The position numbers and the translations under genes are program-made. Under the pieces are notes generated by a model, which saw only the letters and a list, made by a program, of their open reading frames with translations, did not search any database and was not told the origin of the DNA. Shown here in pieces: positions 1-13,144 of a stretch of DNA of 64,000 nt. Every line of letters starts with the position of its first letter. Position 1 is the first letter of the stretch. The DNA lies in contig NZ_JODY01000039.1 in assembly GCF_000718015.1 (NCBI RefSeq), positions 1 through 64,000 of the forward strand, read 5' to 3'. The DNA is from Streptomyces catenulae. GTDB taxonomy: Bacteria; Actinomycetota; Actinomycetes; Streptomycetales; Streptomycetaceae.

Positions 1-2
1 GA

Positions 3-36
3 GTCTCGTGGGCTCGGAGATGTGTATAAGAGACAG
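3..36 (+). other. Illumina Nextera adapter carry-over (not genomic)
   Basis: These 34 bases match the Nextera read-2 adapter, and bases 18-36 are the 19-bp Tn5 mosaic end. The composition breaks sharply from the GC-rich sequence that follows at base 37. Translation gives the well-known artefact peptide EMCIRDR. It should be trimmed and should not be annotated as a transposon end. Confidence 0.97.
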
Positions 37-52
37 GGCGAGGGTGTGCCCG

Positions 53-853
53 TCAGGGTTCGGGGGTGGGGCCCGGTTGGCAGGTGGGGCACCAGTAGGT
101 GATCCGTGCGTCGGGTGTGGGGCCGGGCGGGGTGTGGCGTACGGGGGTGCCGCAGCGGAGGCAGGGGCGGTCGGCCCGGTCGTAGACCCAGAGGCGGCGG
201 TCGGGGCGGGCGCCGGGGACGGTGCGGCGGGCGGGGCGGTCCTTGTTGGCGTCCAGGAGCTTACGGGCGAGGGCCGGGGCGCGGGCGGGGTCGGAGAGCC
301 GCCCGATCGGCAGCCAGGGGGAGGCGCCGAGGAGGAAGCACAGCTCGCACCGGTAGACGTTGCCGAGCCCGGCGAGAAGGCGCTGGTCGAGCAGGGCTTC
401 GCCGAGCGGGCGGTCCGGGGCGGTGAGCAGACGGCGCAGCGCCTCCGCCGGGTCCCAGTCCGGGCCCAGCGGGTCGGGGCCCAGGTGTCCCACGACGCGG
501 TTCTCGTCGGCGGTCCGCACCAGCTCCAGCACGGGCAGCCGGAAGCCGACGGCGGTGCGGTGCGCCGTGCCGAGCACCGCCCGGATCTGGTGCGCGGGGC
601 CGCCGCGCCACCGCTCCCCGGGCGCGTGGATCCGCCAGGCACCGTCCATCCGCAGATGCGAGTGGAGCGTCAGCCCGCCCTCGACGCGGAGGAGCAGATG
701 CTTGCCGCGCGCCACCACCTCCCGGACCGTACGGCCCGACAGATCGGTCGTCGCCAGCCGCGGCACACGTAGCTCGCACCGGACCAGCACCTTCCCGGCC
801 AGCGCCTCGTGCAACTGCCGGGCCAGCCGCCAGACCGTGTCACCTTCGGGCAT
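53..853 (-). CDS. nei: Fpg/Nei family DNA glycosylase (endonuclease VIII-like)
   Basis: Base-excision repair enzyme of 266 aa. The mature N-terminus after Met is PEGDTVWRLA, with Pro2 the catalytic nucleophile and Glu3 the partner residue used by the Fpg/Nei family for its bifunctional glycosylase/AP-lyase reaction. The C-terminus carries a zinc-finger pattern (CLRC near residue 233 and CPTC near 256) used for DNA binding. The PEGDT start is typical of the actinobacterial Nei-type branch rather than Fpg (PELPEV). It lies downstream of lhr on the same strand, 189 bp away, and could be cotranscribed with it. The gene is complete; its stop lies 17 bp from the adapter. Exact lesion preference cannot be read from the sequence. 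Confidence 0.95.
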   Translation of the reverse strand: MPEGDTVWRLARQLHEALAGKVLVRCELRVPRLATTDLSGRTVREVVARGKHLLLRVEGGLTLHSHLRMDGAWRIHAPGERWRGGPAHQIRAVLGTAHRTAVGFRLPVLELVRTADENRVVGHLGPDPLGPDWDPAEALRRLLTAPDRPLGEALLDQRLLAGLGNVYRCELCFLLGASPWLPIGRLSDPARAPALARKLLDANKDRPARRTVPGARPDRRLWVYDRADRPCLRCGTPVRHTPPGPTPDARITYWCPTCQPGPTPEP

Positions 854-1042
854 GGGTCCATGATGCCCACGGTGGGGGCGTACGGGGCTGCCACCCTTTG
901 CCGGGGTGTGCGGTGAGGCGTGGCGGCCCGGGTGAGGCCGGGCGCCGGGCCCGGTGCGTCCCGGCGGGACTCCCGAGCCGGGCGCCCGTTGTCCGGCCCG
1001 GCGTGGGGCGGCTGGGGCTCGCCCCGCCGGGCCGTTCCTCCC

Positions 1043-5824
<4,782 letters not shown>

Positions 5825-5972
5825 GCCCCCCATCGTGCACCGGCCCACTGACAACGCCGCCGGGACACGGCATCCGCGCAGCTCACGGCGGGTGCGGCGG
5901 ACCGACAGCGGCCGGGCGGAACGGCCGCGCGCCGCGCCGGGCACCCCGCCGCGGCCGCCGTCCGGCCCGCGC

Positions 5973-6893
5973 TCAGCCCAGCGGTCGCCCGTGCGCGTGC
6001 AGCGTCAGCAGGGCCCGCAGGGTGACGACCGGGCGGCTCTCCGCCGCGGTGCCCGGCGCCCGTACGTACGCGTCGGCGGGCCAGCCGCCGTCGTCGCGCT
6101 GGAGCGCCGCGAGATGGTCCAGCGACCGCGCCAGCTCCGCGTCCGTGAACCAGCCGCGGGCCAGTGAACCCGGCGCCGCCGCGTAGTCGTACGCGAAGTG
6201 GTGCTCCCCGGGGGCGTACCCCCGCGCGAGCGGGGCGTCCGCGGTCCGCGCCGGATCGAGGACGACCATGCCCCGGTCCCGCACCAGGGCGCCCAGGCGG
6301 TGTGCGGCGGCCGCGGCGCGGGGGCGGTCCGGGACGCCGTCCAGGAAGGCGAGGGCCGCCCGCACCTCGTAGGGGTGGGTGTCGGTCAGGGCGTCCACGG
6401 CGGCCCAGCAGTACTCCGTGGCCCGGAACAGCCAGGCGTGCCAGGCGTCGTTGCGGTGCAGCACGCCCACCACGGGCCCGGTGGCCAGCAGGGAGCTGGG
6501 CGGATCACCGGCGGTCGGCAACCACGGCGCCACCGGGTACCCGTGCGCCGGTGGCCGCAGCGCGGGCAGCGCCCCGTCCCGGGTCGAGATCCGCGTCAGA
6601 TAGCGGCAGACGTGCTCGATGTGGCGGCTGTCGCAGCGCCCGATACGGTCCAGCACGCCCAGGGCGTGCGCGGTGTGCAGGGGTTGGCTGGCCGGACCGC
6701 GCAGCTCCGGCTCCAGCGCGTGGCCGTACCCGCCGTCGTCGTTGCGGTACGCGGCGAGCGCCCGCTCCACCGGGGTGTCACCGCCGCCCAGGAAGTGGTA
6801 CGCGAAGAGCCGCTGTTCGAGCACCCGGGCGGTGAGCCACACGAAGCGCTCGGCACGGGCCAGCGGGGACGGCGGACTTGCGGTTTCGGCCAT
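5973..6893 (-). CDS. Prenyltransferase/squalene-cyclase-like toroid protein, function unknown
   Basis: A 306-aa protein starting at the ATG at 6893 (MAETASPPSP), immediately before the conserved region; the in-frame extension to 6965 is Arg-rich and unlikely. Residues about 10-300 contain helical repeats with the motifs NDDGGYGHALEPEL and QRDDGGWPADAY. The DGGW/DGGY turn is the signature of the alpha/alpha toroid fold shared by prenyltransferase beta subunits and squalene/terpene cyclases. The catalytic DxDD or zinc ligands of true enzymes are not evident, so I infer a non-catalytic or unknown role. It is encoded 148 bp upstream of lhr on the same strand and is a common neighbour of recA in Streptomyces. 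I do not assign a function. Confidence 0.7.
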   Translation of the reverse strand: MAETASPPSPLARAERFVWLTARVLEQRLFAYHFLGGGDTPVERALAAYRNDDGGYGHALEPELRGPASQPLHTAHALGVLDRIGRCDSRHIEHVCRYLTRISTRDGALPALRPPAHGYPVAPWLPTAGDPPSSLLATGPVVGVLHRNDAWHAWLFRATEYCWAAVDALTDTHPYEVRAALAFLDGVPDRPRAAAAAHRLGALVRDRGMVVLDPARTADAPLARGYAPGEHHFAYDYAAAPGSLARGWFTDAELARSLDHLAALQRDDGGWPADAYVRAPGTAAESRPVVTLRALLTLHAHGRPLG

Positions 6894-7084
6894 GCCCCGC
6901 ACCGTAGGGCCGGACCGTACCCCGGCGCACCGCACCGGGGCCCACGCCCTCCCAGGGCGGGACACCGGGGGCGCCGGATTGACGGCGGGGCCCCGCCCGG
7001 GAGGGCATACGCTCGGGGAGCACGGTGCCGCTCCGGCCGCGGACCGGCGGACGGACGGGGCCGGGCCCTGAGGAGACGGGATTC

Positions 7085-7279
7085 ATGAGGCTGACGGATT
7101 TCTGGCAGCGGATGGCGGACCACTTCGGACCGGCGTACGCCGACTCGTTCGCCCGCGACCATGTGATGTCCGGCCTCGGGGGCCGCACCGTCCACGAGGC
7201 GCTGGCGGCGGGCTGGAGCGCCAAGGAGGTGTGGCGGGTGGTCTGCGTCACCATGGATGTACCGGACGAGCGGCGCTGA
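7085..7279 (+). CDS. DUF3046 small conserved protein
   Basis: A 64-aa acidic protein, MRLTDFWQRM at the start and a core of AGWSAKEVWRVVCVTMDVP. This matches the DUF3046 family, found just upstream of recA in actinobacteria. The ATG at 7085 is preceded by AGGAGA at a good distance, which fixes the start; an upstream in-frame ATG at 7025 adds only Pro/Arg-rich sequence. There is no signal peptide, membrane segment or obvious catalytic motif. Function unknown. Its steady linkage to recA hints at a role with recombination, but this is inference from position only. Confidence 0.85.
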   Translation: MRLTDFWQRMADHFGPAYADSFARDHVMSGLGGRTVHEALAAGWSAKEVWRVVCVTMDVPDERR

Positions 7280-7360
7280 CCTGCGCCCCGGCGCGGGTGG
7301 ACGGTCGCCGTACCCCGGGTGACGACGGGGGACTCCGTACGGGTGCGCGACACTGGGCCG

Positions 7361-8602
7361 GTGCCCGCGATTGAAGACACGCTCAGCGACGACGCCCGAC
7401 GACCTCCCGAGCCGCCGGACGCGCGGCTGCCGCGCTGGCTGCCGCGCGCCATGGTGCTGGCGCTCGCGCTGGTGGCCTGTTTCCAGCTCGCCAGCTGGGG
7501 ATTCCACCAGCTCATCGGCCTGCTGCTGAACATCCTGATCGCCTTCTTCCTCGCGCTGGCCGTCGAGCCCGCGGTGGACTGGATGGCCGCCCGCGGCGTC
7601 CGGCGCGGTCTCGCCACCGGCATGGTCTTCCTCGGGATCCTGGTCGCCGCGGCGGGGTTCTTCGCCCTCCTCGGATCGATGGTCGCCGGCCAGATCGCGA
7701 CCATGGTCGAGGAGTTCCCGCAGTACCTGGACTCCGTGATCAGCTGGGCGAACAGCACCTTCCACACCCATCTGTCCCGGCTGGAGGTGCAGAACAACCT
7801 CCTCAACTCCGACTGGCTGCAGAAGTACGTCCAGGACAGCGCCAACAACGTCCTCGCCGTCTCCGCGACGGTGCTGGGCAGCCTGTTCAACCTGCTGACG
7901 GTGGCGCTGTTCTCGTTCTACTTCGCCGCCGACGGCCCCCGGCTGCGCCGCGCGCTCTGCTCCGTGCTGCCGCCGAGCCGCCAGGCGGAGGTGCTGCGCG
8001 CCTGGGAGATCGCGGTCGCCAAGACGGGCGGCTACCTCTACTCGCGCGGGCTGATGGCGCTGATCTCCGGGATCGCCCACTACATCCTGCTGGAGATCCT
8101 CGGGGTGCCCTACGCCCCGGCGCTGGGCGTCTGGGTCGGTCTGGTCTCGCAGTTCATCCCGACCATCGGCACCTATCTGGCAGGGGCCCTGCCGATTCTG
8201 ATCGCCTTCACCGTCGACCCCTGGTACGCGCTGTGGGTCTTCGCGTTCGTCGTGATCTACCAGCAGTTCGAGAACTATCTGCTGCAACCCCGGATCACCG
8301 CGCGCACCGTCGACATCCACCCCGCCGTCGCCTTCGGCTCCGTCATCGCGGGAACGGCGCTGATGGGAGCCGTCGGCGCGCTGATCGCGATCCCCGCGAC
8401 GGCGACCCTGCAGGCGTTCCTGAGCGCGTATGTGAAGCGGTACGAGGTGACCGACCCGAGGGTCCACGGCGGACGCCGCTCCCGCCGCGCCGCCGAGGCG
8501 CTGGCCCGGGTCCGGCGGGGGCTGCACCGCGACGCACCCGAGGGGGCGCGGGCGAGGACGGCTCCCGACGGGCCGGAGGCGCCCGGGGACGAGCCCTCCT
8601 AG
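7361..8602 (+). CDS. AI-2E family transporter-like permease
   Basis: Integral membrane protein of 413 aa from the GTG at 7361; an in-frame GTG at 7319 is the alternative start. There are about eight hydrophobic segments, with a pair near the N-terminus (MVLALALVACF, LLLNILIAFFLALAVEP), a central amphipathic region, and a C-terminal cluster containing GLVSQFIPTIGTYLAG and QQFENYLLQPRI. The last two are hallmarks of the AI-2E/PerM family, whose members are putative exporters or Na+/H+ antiporters; the autoinducer-2 link holds only for E. coli TqsA. The cytoplasmic C-terminus is rich in Arg/Ala. It converges with the marR gene with only 16 bp between stops. Substrate unknown. Confidence 0.85.
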   Translation: MPAIEDTLSDDARRPPEPPDARLPRWLPRAMVLALALVACFQLASWGFHQLIGLLLNILIAFFLALAVEPAVDWMAARGVRRGLATGMVFLGILVAAAGFFALLGSMVAGQIATMVEEFPQYLDSVISWANSTFHTHLSRLEVQNNLLNSDWLQKYVQDSANNVLAVSATVLGSLFNLLTVALFSFYFAADGPRLRRALCSVLPPSRQAEVLRAWEIAVAKTGGYLYSRGLMALISGIAHYILLEILGVPYAPALGVWVGLVSQFIPTIGTYLAGALPILIAFTVDPWYALWVFAFVVIYQQFENYLLQPRITARTVDIHPAVAFGSVIAGTALMGAVGALIAIPATATLQAFLSAYVKRYEVTDPRVHGGRRSRRAAEALARVRRGLHRDAPEGARARTAPDGPEAPGDEPS

Positions 8603-8618
8603 GCGTGGGCGTCGGCGG

Positions 8619-9080
8619 TCACTCCTCCAGGACCGTCGCGATCCGGTCGAGGTCGGTCAGGAGCGCGGCGACGCGCCGGGCCGGGAGCGCGTCGATCATG
8701 CGCTGTTCGACGGCGTGCACGGCTGCCTGGACCGTGGCCAGCCTGGCCTGTCCCTCCTCGGTGAGCCGGGCGGGCCGGGCCCGCCCGTGATCGGCGGTGG
8801 TGGGGCGGGTGATCAGCCCGGCTTCCTGGAGTCCCCGGAGGACGACGTTGCCGGACTGCCGGGTGACGAAGGTCGCGCGGGCGAGGTCGGCGTTGGACAT
8901 CCCCGGGTGCTGCGCCAGCAGTTCGAGCGTGGAGTACTGCGGCACGGTCAGCCCGTGCTCGCGCAGCACCTTGTCCATGGCGCCGCGCAGGGCCGCCTGG
9001 GCGCGTTTGAGCAGATAACCCACGTGGTGGGTGATGTCGTCCGCGGGGTGGGACGGCTCCGGTGGCACACTCTCGTTCAT
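8619..9080 (-). CDS. MarR family transcriptional regulator
   Basis: A 153-aa winged-helix regulator starting at the ATG at 9080. The MarR core is clear: VPQYSTLELLAQHPGMSNAD, the recognition helix region RATFVTRQSGNVVLRGLQ, and the wing ITRPTTADHGRARP followed by LTEEGQARL. It is divergently transcribed from a VOC protein gene, and two identical-architecture 18-bp inverted repeats lie in the 83-bp gap, one overlapping its own start codon. This layout suggests autorepression plus control of the VOC gene, with a small molecule releasing the repressor. No conserved redox cysteine is visible, so an OhrR-type peroxide sensor is unlikely. The ligand is unknown. Confidence 0.92.
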   Translation of the reverse strand: MNESVPPEPSHPADDITHHVGYLLKRAQAALRGAMDKVLREHGLTVPQYSTLELLAQHPGMSNADLARATFVTRQSGNVVLRGLQEAGLITRPTTADHGRARPARLTEEGQARLATVQAAVHAVEQRMIDALPARRVAALLTDLDRIATVLEE

Positions 9081-9096
9081 GTCAGCATTTTGACAT
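9079..9096. promoter_or_regulatory. MarR operator 1
   Basis: Perfect inverted repeat ATGTCA-N6-TGACAT, overlapping the marR start codon at 9078-9080. The same 6-6-6 design occurs 46 bp away at 9125-9142. A pair of matching palindromes in a marR/target gap is the usual arrangement for autoregulated MarR repressors. That the adjacent MarR binds here is inferred. Confidence 0.75.
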
Positions 9097-9124
9097 GCCC
9101 GCGGGGCGGGCCCTAGCCTCCCCC

Positions 9125-9142
9125 ATGTCAAAGTCCTGACAT
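9125..9142. promoter_or_regulatory. MarR operator 2
   Basis: Perfect inverted repeat ATGTCA-N6-TGACAT, 22 bp upstream of the VOC gene start at 9164, so it would lie across that gene's transcription start. It has the same half-sites as operator 1 but a different 6-bp centre. Confidence 0.75.
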
Positions 9143-9163
9143 GAGAGTGAGTTGAGGAAAACC

Positions 9164-9535
9164 ATGTCTGTTGCCGTCGACGGCCCCGGTTTCGTCGCCC
9201 TGCAGGTCCGTGACGTGGAGGCCGCAGCGGCCTTCTGCGAGCGTCACCTGGGATGGCGCCGCTCCCCGTCCTCGCCGCCCCACGCGGTCGTCTTCGACAC
9301 CGCGCCGATCCCGTTCGCCGTCCGCGAGCTGTTCCCGGACGTCGACCTCGCCGACGCCGCACGGCCGGGCCTCGGCGTGGTGCTCTGGTTCCGGACCCCG
9401 GACGCCCAGCAGCTCCACGACCGGCTCGCCGCCGCCGGGGTCACGATCCTCACGCCGATGGCGGAGAGCCCCTTCGGGCCGATGTTCTCCTTCGAAGGGC
9501 CGGAGGGGTACCGGCTCACGGCCCATGGGGGGTGA
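9164..9535 (+). CDS. VOC (glyoxalase/bleomycin-resistance fold) protein
   Basis: A 123-aa single vicinal-oxygen-chelate domain: FVALQVRDVEAAAAFCERHLGW at the N-terminus is the first beta-alpha-beta unit and FGPMFSFEGPEGYRL at the C-terminus is the second. Such proteins are metal-dependent isomerases or dioxygenases, or simple antibiotic-sequestering proteins. The usual metal ligands are not convincingly placed (Glu in FEGPEGY is present), so catalysis is uncertain. The ATG at 9164 is chosen over a TTG at 9152. It faces marR across a gap with twin operators, so it is most likely the main target of that regulator and may detoxify or sequester its inducer. Confidence 0.82.
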   Translation: MSVAVDGPGFVALQVRDVEAAAAFCERHLGWRRSPSSPPHAVVFDTAPIPFAVRELFPDVDLADAARPGLGVVLWFRTPDAQQLHDRLAAAGVTILTPMAESPFGPMFSFEGPEGYRLTAHGG

Positions 9536-9724
9536 GCCGGGGGCGTGCTGACGCGCCGGGCGGGCGACGCCTGCCGGGGGAGGGGCGAGCGGCGGTCATG
9601 GTCCGGGTGTGCCCGGCCGAGGTGGTCGCCGCGGGCGGCCTCGTGCCGGGCGGGCCCGCTCGATGCGGTTGCCGCCGGGGCGATCCGGTGGGGGCGGTGG
9701 GGCGGCGGTCTGTCCGCCCCGTCG

Positions 9725-10606
9725 TCAGCTCCGGCTCAACCGCCGGGCGACGGCCTCCAGCAGTGCGTCCAGCGCCGCCTCGCGTGTCCGCCCCCGGGGC
9801 CGGGCCAGCCCCACCCGGCTCGGTGAGACCCCGCGGACCGCGCGGAACACCACGTCCGGACGGGCGTGGAAACGGGCCGCCGACGCCGGGGCCAGTGCCA
9901 CGCAACCGGCGGCCACCGCTCCGAGCCATTCGTCGGGCCGATGGGTGACGGCGCCGATCCGGACCGGGTGCCCGTCCCGCTCCTCCGTCGCCAGCCAGTG
10001 CTCCCGCCAGGCCCCGGTCCCGGCTCCGGCCGCGACGAACGGCTCGTCCCACAGCTCGCGGAACTCCACCGTCTCCCTGTCCGCCAGCGGATGCCCGGCC
10101 GGGAGCAGTACCCCACGCTCCTCGACGAACAGCTCCCGCACCCGCAGCCCGTCCTGCCCCGGAAACGGCAGCCGCACCACAGCCGCGTCCACCTCGCCCC
10201 GGGTCAGACCGGCGCTCGGGTCCGACCAGTCGAACTGCCGCAGCTCCACCCGCCACTCCGGCCACGCCCGGCGGAACTCGGCGATGACCTCGGGGACGGC
10301 GCCCACGGCGCCCGCGTCCAGGAAGCCCAGGCGCAGCACCCGCGCCGCCCGGCCGGTCGCCCGCACCGCCTCGTCCCAGCCGTCCAGCAGCGCGGGCGCC
10401 CGCGCGGCAAGCTCTTGACCGGCCTCGGTCAGCGCCATCCCGGACCGCGAACGCGCGAAGAGCCGCACCCCGAGATCGTCCTCCAGGCGCCGGATCTGCT
10501 TGGTCAGCGCGGGCTGCGAGACGAACAGCCGCTGTGCCGCGGCGGTCAGGCTGCCCTCCTCCGCGACTGCGGCGAAGTACCGGAGCAGGCGGGTGTCCAC
10601 ATCCAT
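9725..10606 (-). CDS. LysR family transcriptional regulator
   Basis: A 293-aa LTTR. The N-terminal helix-turn-helix (residues about 3-62: LLRYFAAVAEEGSLTAAAQR, LFVSQPALTKQIRRLEDDLG, RLFARS) is followed by a linker helix and a periplasmic-binding-protein-like effector domain from about residue 90. The start ATG at 10606 gives MDVDTRLLRYF, the standard LTTR distance to the HTH. It is divergent from a DoxX-like membrane protein gene with a 61-bp gap, so that gene is its likely target. It is convergent with the VOC gene, with 189 bp between stops in which I see nothing clear. The ligand cannot be predicted. Confidence 0.93.
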   Translation of the reverse strand: MDVDTRLLRYFAAVAEEGSLTAAAQRLFVSQPALTKQIRRLEDDLGVRLFARSRSGMALTEAGQELAARAPALLDGWDEAVRATGRAARVLRLGFLDAGAVGAVPEVIAEFRRAWPEWRVELRQFDWSDPSAGLTRGEVDAAVVRLPFPGQDGLRVRELFVEERGVLLPAGHPLADRETVEFRELWDEPFVAAGAGTGAWREHWLATEERDGHPVRIGAVTHRPDEWLGAVAAGCVALAPASAARFHARPDVVFRAVRGVSPSRVGLARPRGRTREAALDALLEAVARRLSRS

Positions 10607-10667
10607 GCCACCAGGTTATGGAAGCAGGTATTGGACGGCGTCCGGAGCGCCCGCGGACCCTGAAGAC

Positions 10668-11033
10668 ATGACCGGAACCCAGCTCGCACTCCTCGTCGTC
10701 ACCCTGTCCACCGCCGTCCTCAACATCGGTATCGCCGCCGCCGATCTCGCCGGGGCCCGCTTCGTGCTGGCCAACTCGGCGGAGGTGGGCGTGCCCCGGT
10801 CCTGGCTGCCCCGGCTGGCCGCCCTCAAGCTGGCCGGGGCGGCGGGCCTCCTCCTCGGCCTCTTCGATGCGGCACTGCGCCCCCTCGGCGCCGCCGCGGC
10901 CTGCGGTCTCGTCCTGCTCTACCTGGGCGCGCTCCTCTTCCACCTGCGCGCCCGCGTCTTCCACAACCTCGCGTTTCCCGGTTTCTACCTGGCCACCGCC
11001 GTCGCCTCGGCGGTCCTGATCGTGTCCGCCTGA
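10668..11033 (+). CDS. DoxX-like small membrane protein
   Basis: A 121-aa protein with four predicted hydrophobic segments (about residues 5-25, 45-65, 70-90 and 97-120) and the layout of DoxX-like proteins, including an N-terminal helix with a loop PRSWLPRLAALKLAGAAGL. The family is linked to quinone or thiosulfate-related redox partners in some species, but many members are unassigned. Start ATG at 10668. The gene is divergent from the LysR regulator, which probably controls it. Substrate or partner unknown. Confidence 0.75.
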   Translation: MTGTQLALLVVTLSTAVLNIGIAAADLAGARFVLANSAEVGVPRSWLPRLAALKLAGAAGLLLGLFDAALRPLGAAAACGLVLLYLGALLFHLRARVFHNLAFPGFYLATAVASAVLIVSA

Positions 11034-11128
11034 CGGCGGCGCCGCCCGCCGTCAGGCGGGAGCGCCCGGCCTCCGCTGCGGCGGATCGCAGGGGGTGGCA
11101 CACGGCCGCCGGGTCGCGTGGAGTCCGC

Positions 11129-11161
11129 TTGACAGTAAAATCGAACATCCATTCTTATAAG
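11129..11161 (+). promoter_or_regulatory. recA promoter with LexA (SOS) box
   Basis: A consensus -35 TTGACA lies at 11129-11134. GAACATCCATTC at 11143-11154 matches the Gram-positive SOS box GAAC-N4-GTTC with one mismatch and sits between the -35 and the AT-rich -10 area (CTTATAAG, ending near 11161). LexA bound here would block RNA polymerase. The exact -10 is uncertain because the best TATAAG hexamer has a 21-bp spacer. The 5' leader to the recA ATG at 11308 is then about 140 nt. Confidence 0.8.
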
Positions 11162-11307
11162 GGTCCGACCTGTACGCCGGAGCGAAAGTTCCGGGGCTTC
11201 ATCGCCGAGTTGTCCACAGGCCGGAGCCGGGTCCGGGCGCATTGTCAGTGGCAGGCGTTAGCGTCGTGGACGTGAAGCGATCGACTCAAGCAAATCGGGT
11301 GGAACCC

Positions 11308-12426
11308 ATGGCAGGCACTGACCGCGAGAAGGCGCTCGACGCCGCGCTCGCACAGATTGAACGGCAATTCGGCAAGGGCGCCGTGATGCGCATGGGGGAG
11401 CGGCCGAACGAACCCATCGAGGTCATCCCCACCGGGTCGACCGCGCTCGACGTGGCGCTGGGTGTCGGCGGCATCCCCCGCGGCCGCGTGGTGGAGGTCT
11501 ACGGACCGGAGTCCTCCGGTAAGACGACCCTGACCCTGCACGCGGTGGCCAACGCCCAGAAGGCCGGCGGCTCCGTGGCGTTCATCGACGCCGAGCACGC
11601 GCTCGACCCGGAGTACGCCAAGAAGCTCGGCGTGGACACGGACGCACTGATCCTGTCCCAGCCGGACAACGGTGAGCAGGCCCTGGAGATCACGGACATG
11701 CTGGTCCGCTCCGGCGCCCTCGACCTCATCGTCATCGACTCCGTCGCGGCCCTGGTGCCGAAGGCGGAGATCGAGGGGGAGATGGGCGACTCGCACGTCG
11801 GTCTCCAGGCCCGGCTGATGAGCCAGGCGCTGCGGAAGATCACCAGCGCGCTCAACCAGTCCAAGACCACCGCGATCTTCATCAACCAGCTCCGCGAGAA
11901 GATCGGCGTGATGTTCGGCTCGCCGGAGACCACGACCGGTGGCCGCGCCCTGAAGTTCTACGCCTCGGTGCGTATCGACATCCGCCGCATCGAGACCCTC
12001 AAGGACGGCACGGACGCGGTCGGCAACCGCACCCGCTGCAAGGTGGTCAAGAACAAGGTGGCCCCGCCCTTCAAGCAGGCCGAGTTCGACATCCTCTATG
12101 GCCAGGGCATCAGCCGCGAGGGCGGCCTGATCGACATGGGTGTGGAGCACGGCTTCATCCGCAAGTCGGGCGCCTGGTACACGTACGAGGGCGATCAGCT
12201 CGGCCAGGGCAAGGAGAACGCCCGCAACTTCCTCAAGGACAACCCGGACCTCGCCAACGAGGTCGAGAAGAAGATCAAGGAGAAGCTGGGCATCGGCGTC
12301 AAGCCGCAGGACCCGGCGGCGGAGCCCGGCCCGGACGCGGCCGGTCCGGCCGAGCCCGCGAAGTCGGTTCCGGCGCCCGCGGCCAAGGGCGCCAAGGGTG
12401 CCAAGGCCACCGCGGCCAAGAGCTAG
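11308..12426 (+). CDS. recA: Recombinase RecA
   Basis: A 372-aa RecA: it forms filaments on single-stranded DNA, drives homologous pairing and stimulates LexA self-cleavage. The start [14 protein letters not shown] is the conserved Streptomyces N-terminus. Walker A GPESSGKT is at 66-73; later come the Walker B-type [10 protein letters not shown] and the L2 loop area with [12 protein letters not shown]. The C-terminal tail after about residue 335 is Ala/Lys/Pro-rich, as in streptomycetes. An in-frame TTG at 11242 is upstream but not needed. recX follows after 6 bp, indicating a recA-recX operon. Expression is expected to be SOS-controlled through the box at 11143. Confidence 0.99.
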   Translation: MAGTDREKALDAALAQIERQFGKGAVMRMGERPNEPIEVIPTGSTALDVALGVGGIPRGRVVEVYGPESSGKTTLTLHAVANAQKAGGSVAFIDAEHALDPEYAKKLGVDTDALILSQPDNGEQALEITDMLVRSGALDLIVIDSVAALVPKAEIEGEMGDSHVGLQARLMSQALRKITSALNQSKTTAIFINQLREKIGVMFGSPETTTGGRALKFYASVRIDIRRIETLKDGTDAVGNRTRCKVVKNKVAPPFKQAEFDILYGQGISREGGLIDMGVEHGFIRKSGAWYTYEGDQLGQGKENARNFLKDNPDLANEVEKKIKEKLGIGVKPQDPAAEPGPDAAGPAEPAKSVPAPAAKGAKGAKATAAKS

Positions 12427-12432
12427 TCCGTC

Positions 12433-13065
12433 ATGACGCGGCGAACGGAATGGCCCGACGGCGATCATCACGCCACGGGCGGTGCCGAACACCGTAAGGG
12501 CCGTGGCGGCCGTGACGACAGCGGCGACCCCTCCCCGTCGAGGGCCGGGCAGGGGTCCCCGCGCACACCCGAGGAGCAGGCACGGGCGATATGCCTGCGC
12601 CTGCTCACCGGGTCACCGCGCACCCGCAGCCAACTCGCGGACGCCCTGCGCAAGCGGGACATCCCCGAGGAGGTGGCGGAGGAGGTGCTCTCCCGCTTCG
12701 TGGAGGTCGGGCTCATCGACGACACGGCGTTCGCCGACGCGTGGGTGGAGTCCCGGCACCACGGGCGGGGGCTGGCCCGGCGGGCGCTCGCCCGCGAGCT
12801 GCGGACCAAGGGCGTGGAGTCCGAGGTCATCGACCAGGCGATCGGCCGCCTCGACCCCGAGCAGGAGGAGGCCACCGCCCGGGAGCTGGTCGAGCGCAAG
12901 CTCCGCACCACCCGGGGCCTGGACCGCGACAAGCGGCTGCGGCGGCTCGCCGGAATGCTGGCCCGCAAGGGCTACTCCGAGGGCCTGGCTCTGCGGGTGG
13001 TCCGCCAGGCGCTGGAGGAGGAAGGGGAGGACTCCGAACCGCTGGAGCAGTGGGTGCAGGAGTAG
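12433..13065 (+). CDS. recX: RecX, RecA modulator
   Basis: A 210-aa RecX. A charged, low-complexity N-terminal extension (about 40 residues) precedes the three-helix repeats: AICLRLLTGSPRTRSQLADA, VEVGLIDDTAFADAWVESR, and RKGYSEGLALRVVRQALEEE. RecX caps or destabilises RecA filaments. The ATG at 12433 lies only 6 bp after the recA stop, so the two are translated from one mRNA and RecX is probably also induced by damage, with translation linked to recA. It is followed by a stem-loop and the convergent rhodanese gene. Confidence 0.96.
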   Translation: MTRRTEWPDGDHHATGGAEHRKGRGGRDDSGDPSPSRAGQGSPRTPEEQARAICLRLLTGSPRTRSQLADALRKRDIPEEVAEEVLSRFVEVGLIDDTAFADAWVESRHHGRGLARRALARELRTKGVESEVIDQAIGRLDPEQEEATARELVERKLRTTRGLDRDKRLRRLAGMLARKGYSEGLALRVVRQALEEEGEDSEPLEQWVQE

Positions 13066-13104
13066 CGGCGCCGGGCCACGGAGGGCACGGGCGCGGCCAG
13101 GGCA

Positions 13105-13138
13105 GGGCCCGGCCGCACCCGGAGGCGCAGCCGGGCCC
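13105..13138. terminator. Possible terminator between recX and the rhodanese gene
   Basis: A perfect 9-bp GC stem (13105-13113 with 13130-13138) and a 16-nt loop sit in the 79-bp gap between convergent genes. There is no T-tract, as is common in Streptomyces. Confidence 0.45.
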
Positions 13139-13144
13139 CCGCCC

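Noticed and set aside
18..36. Tn5 mosaic end as evidence of a transposon
   Set aside because: It is part of a commercial library adapter at the contig edge, with no transposase or second end.
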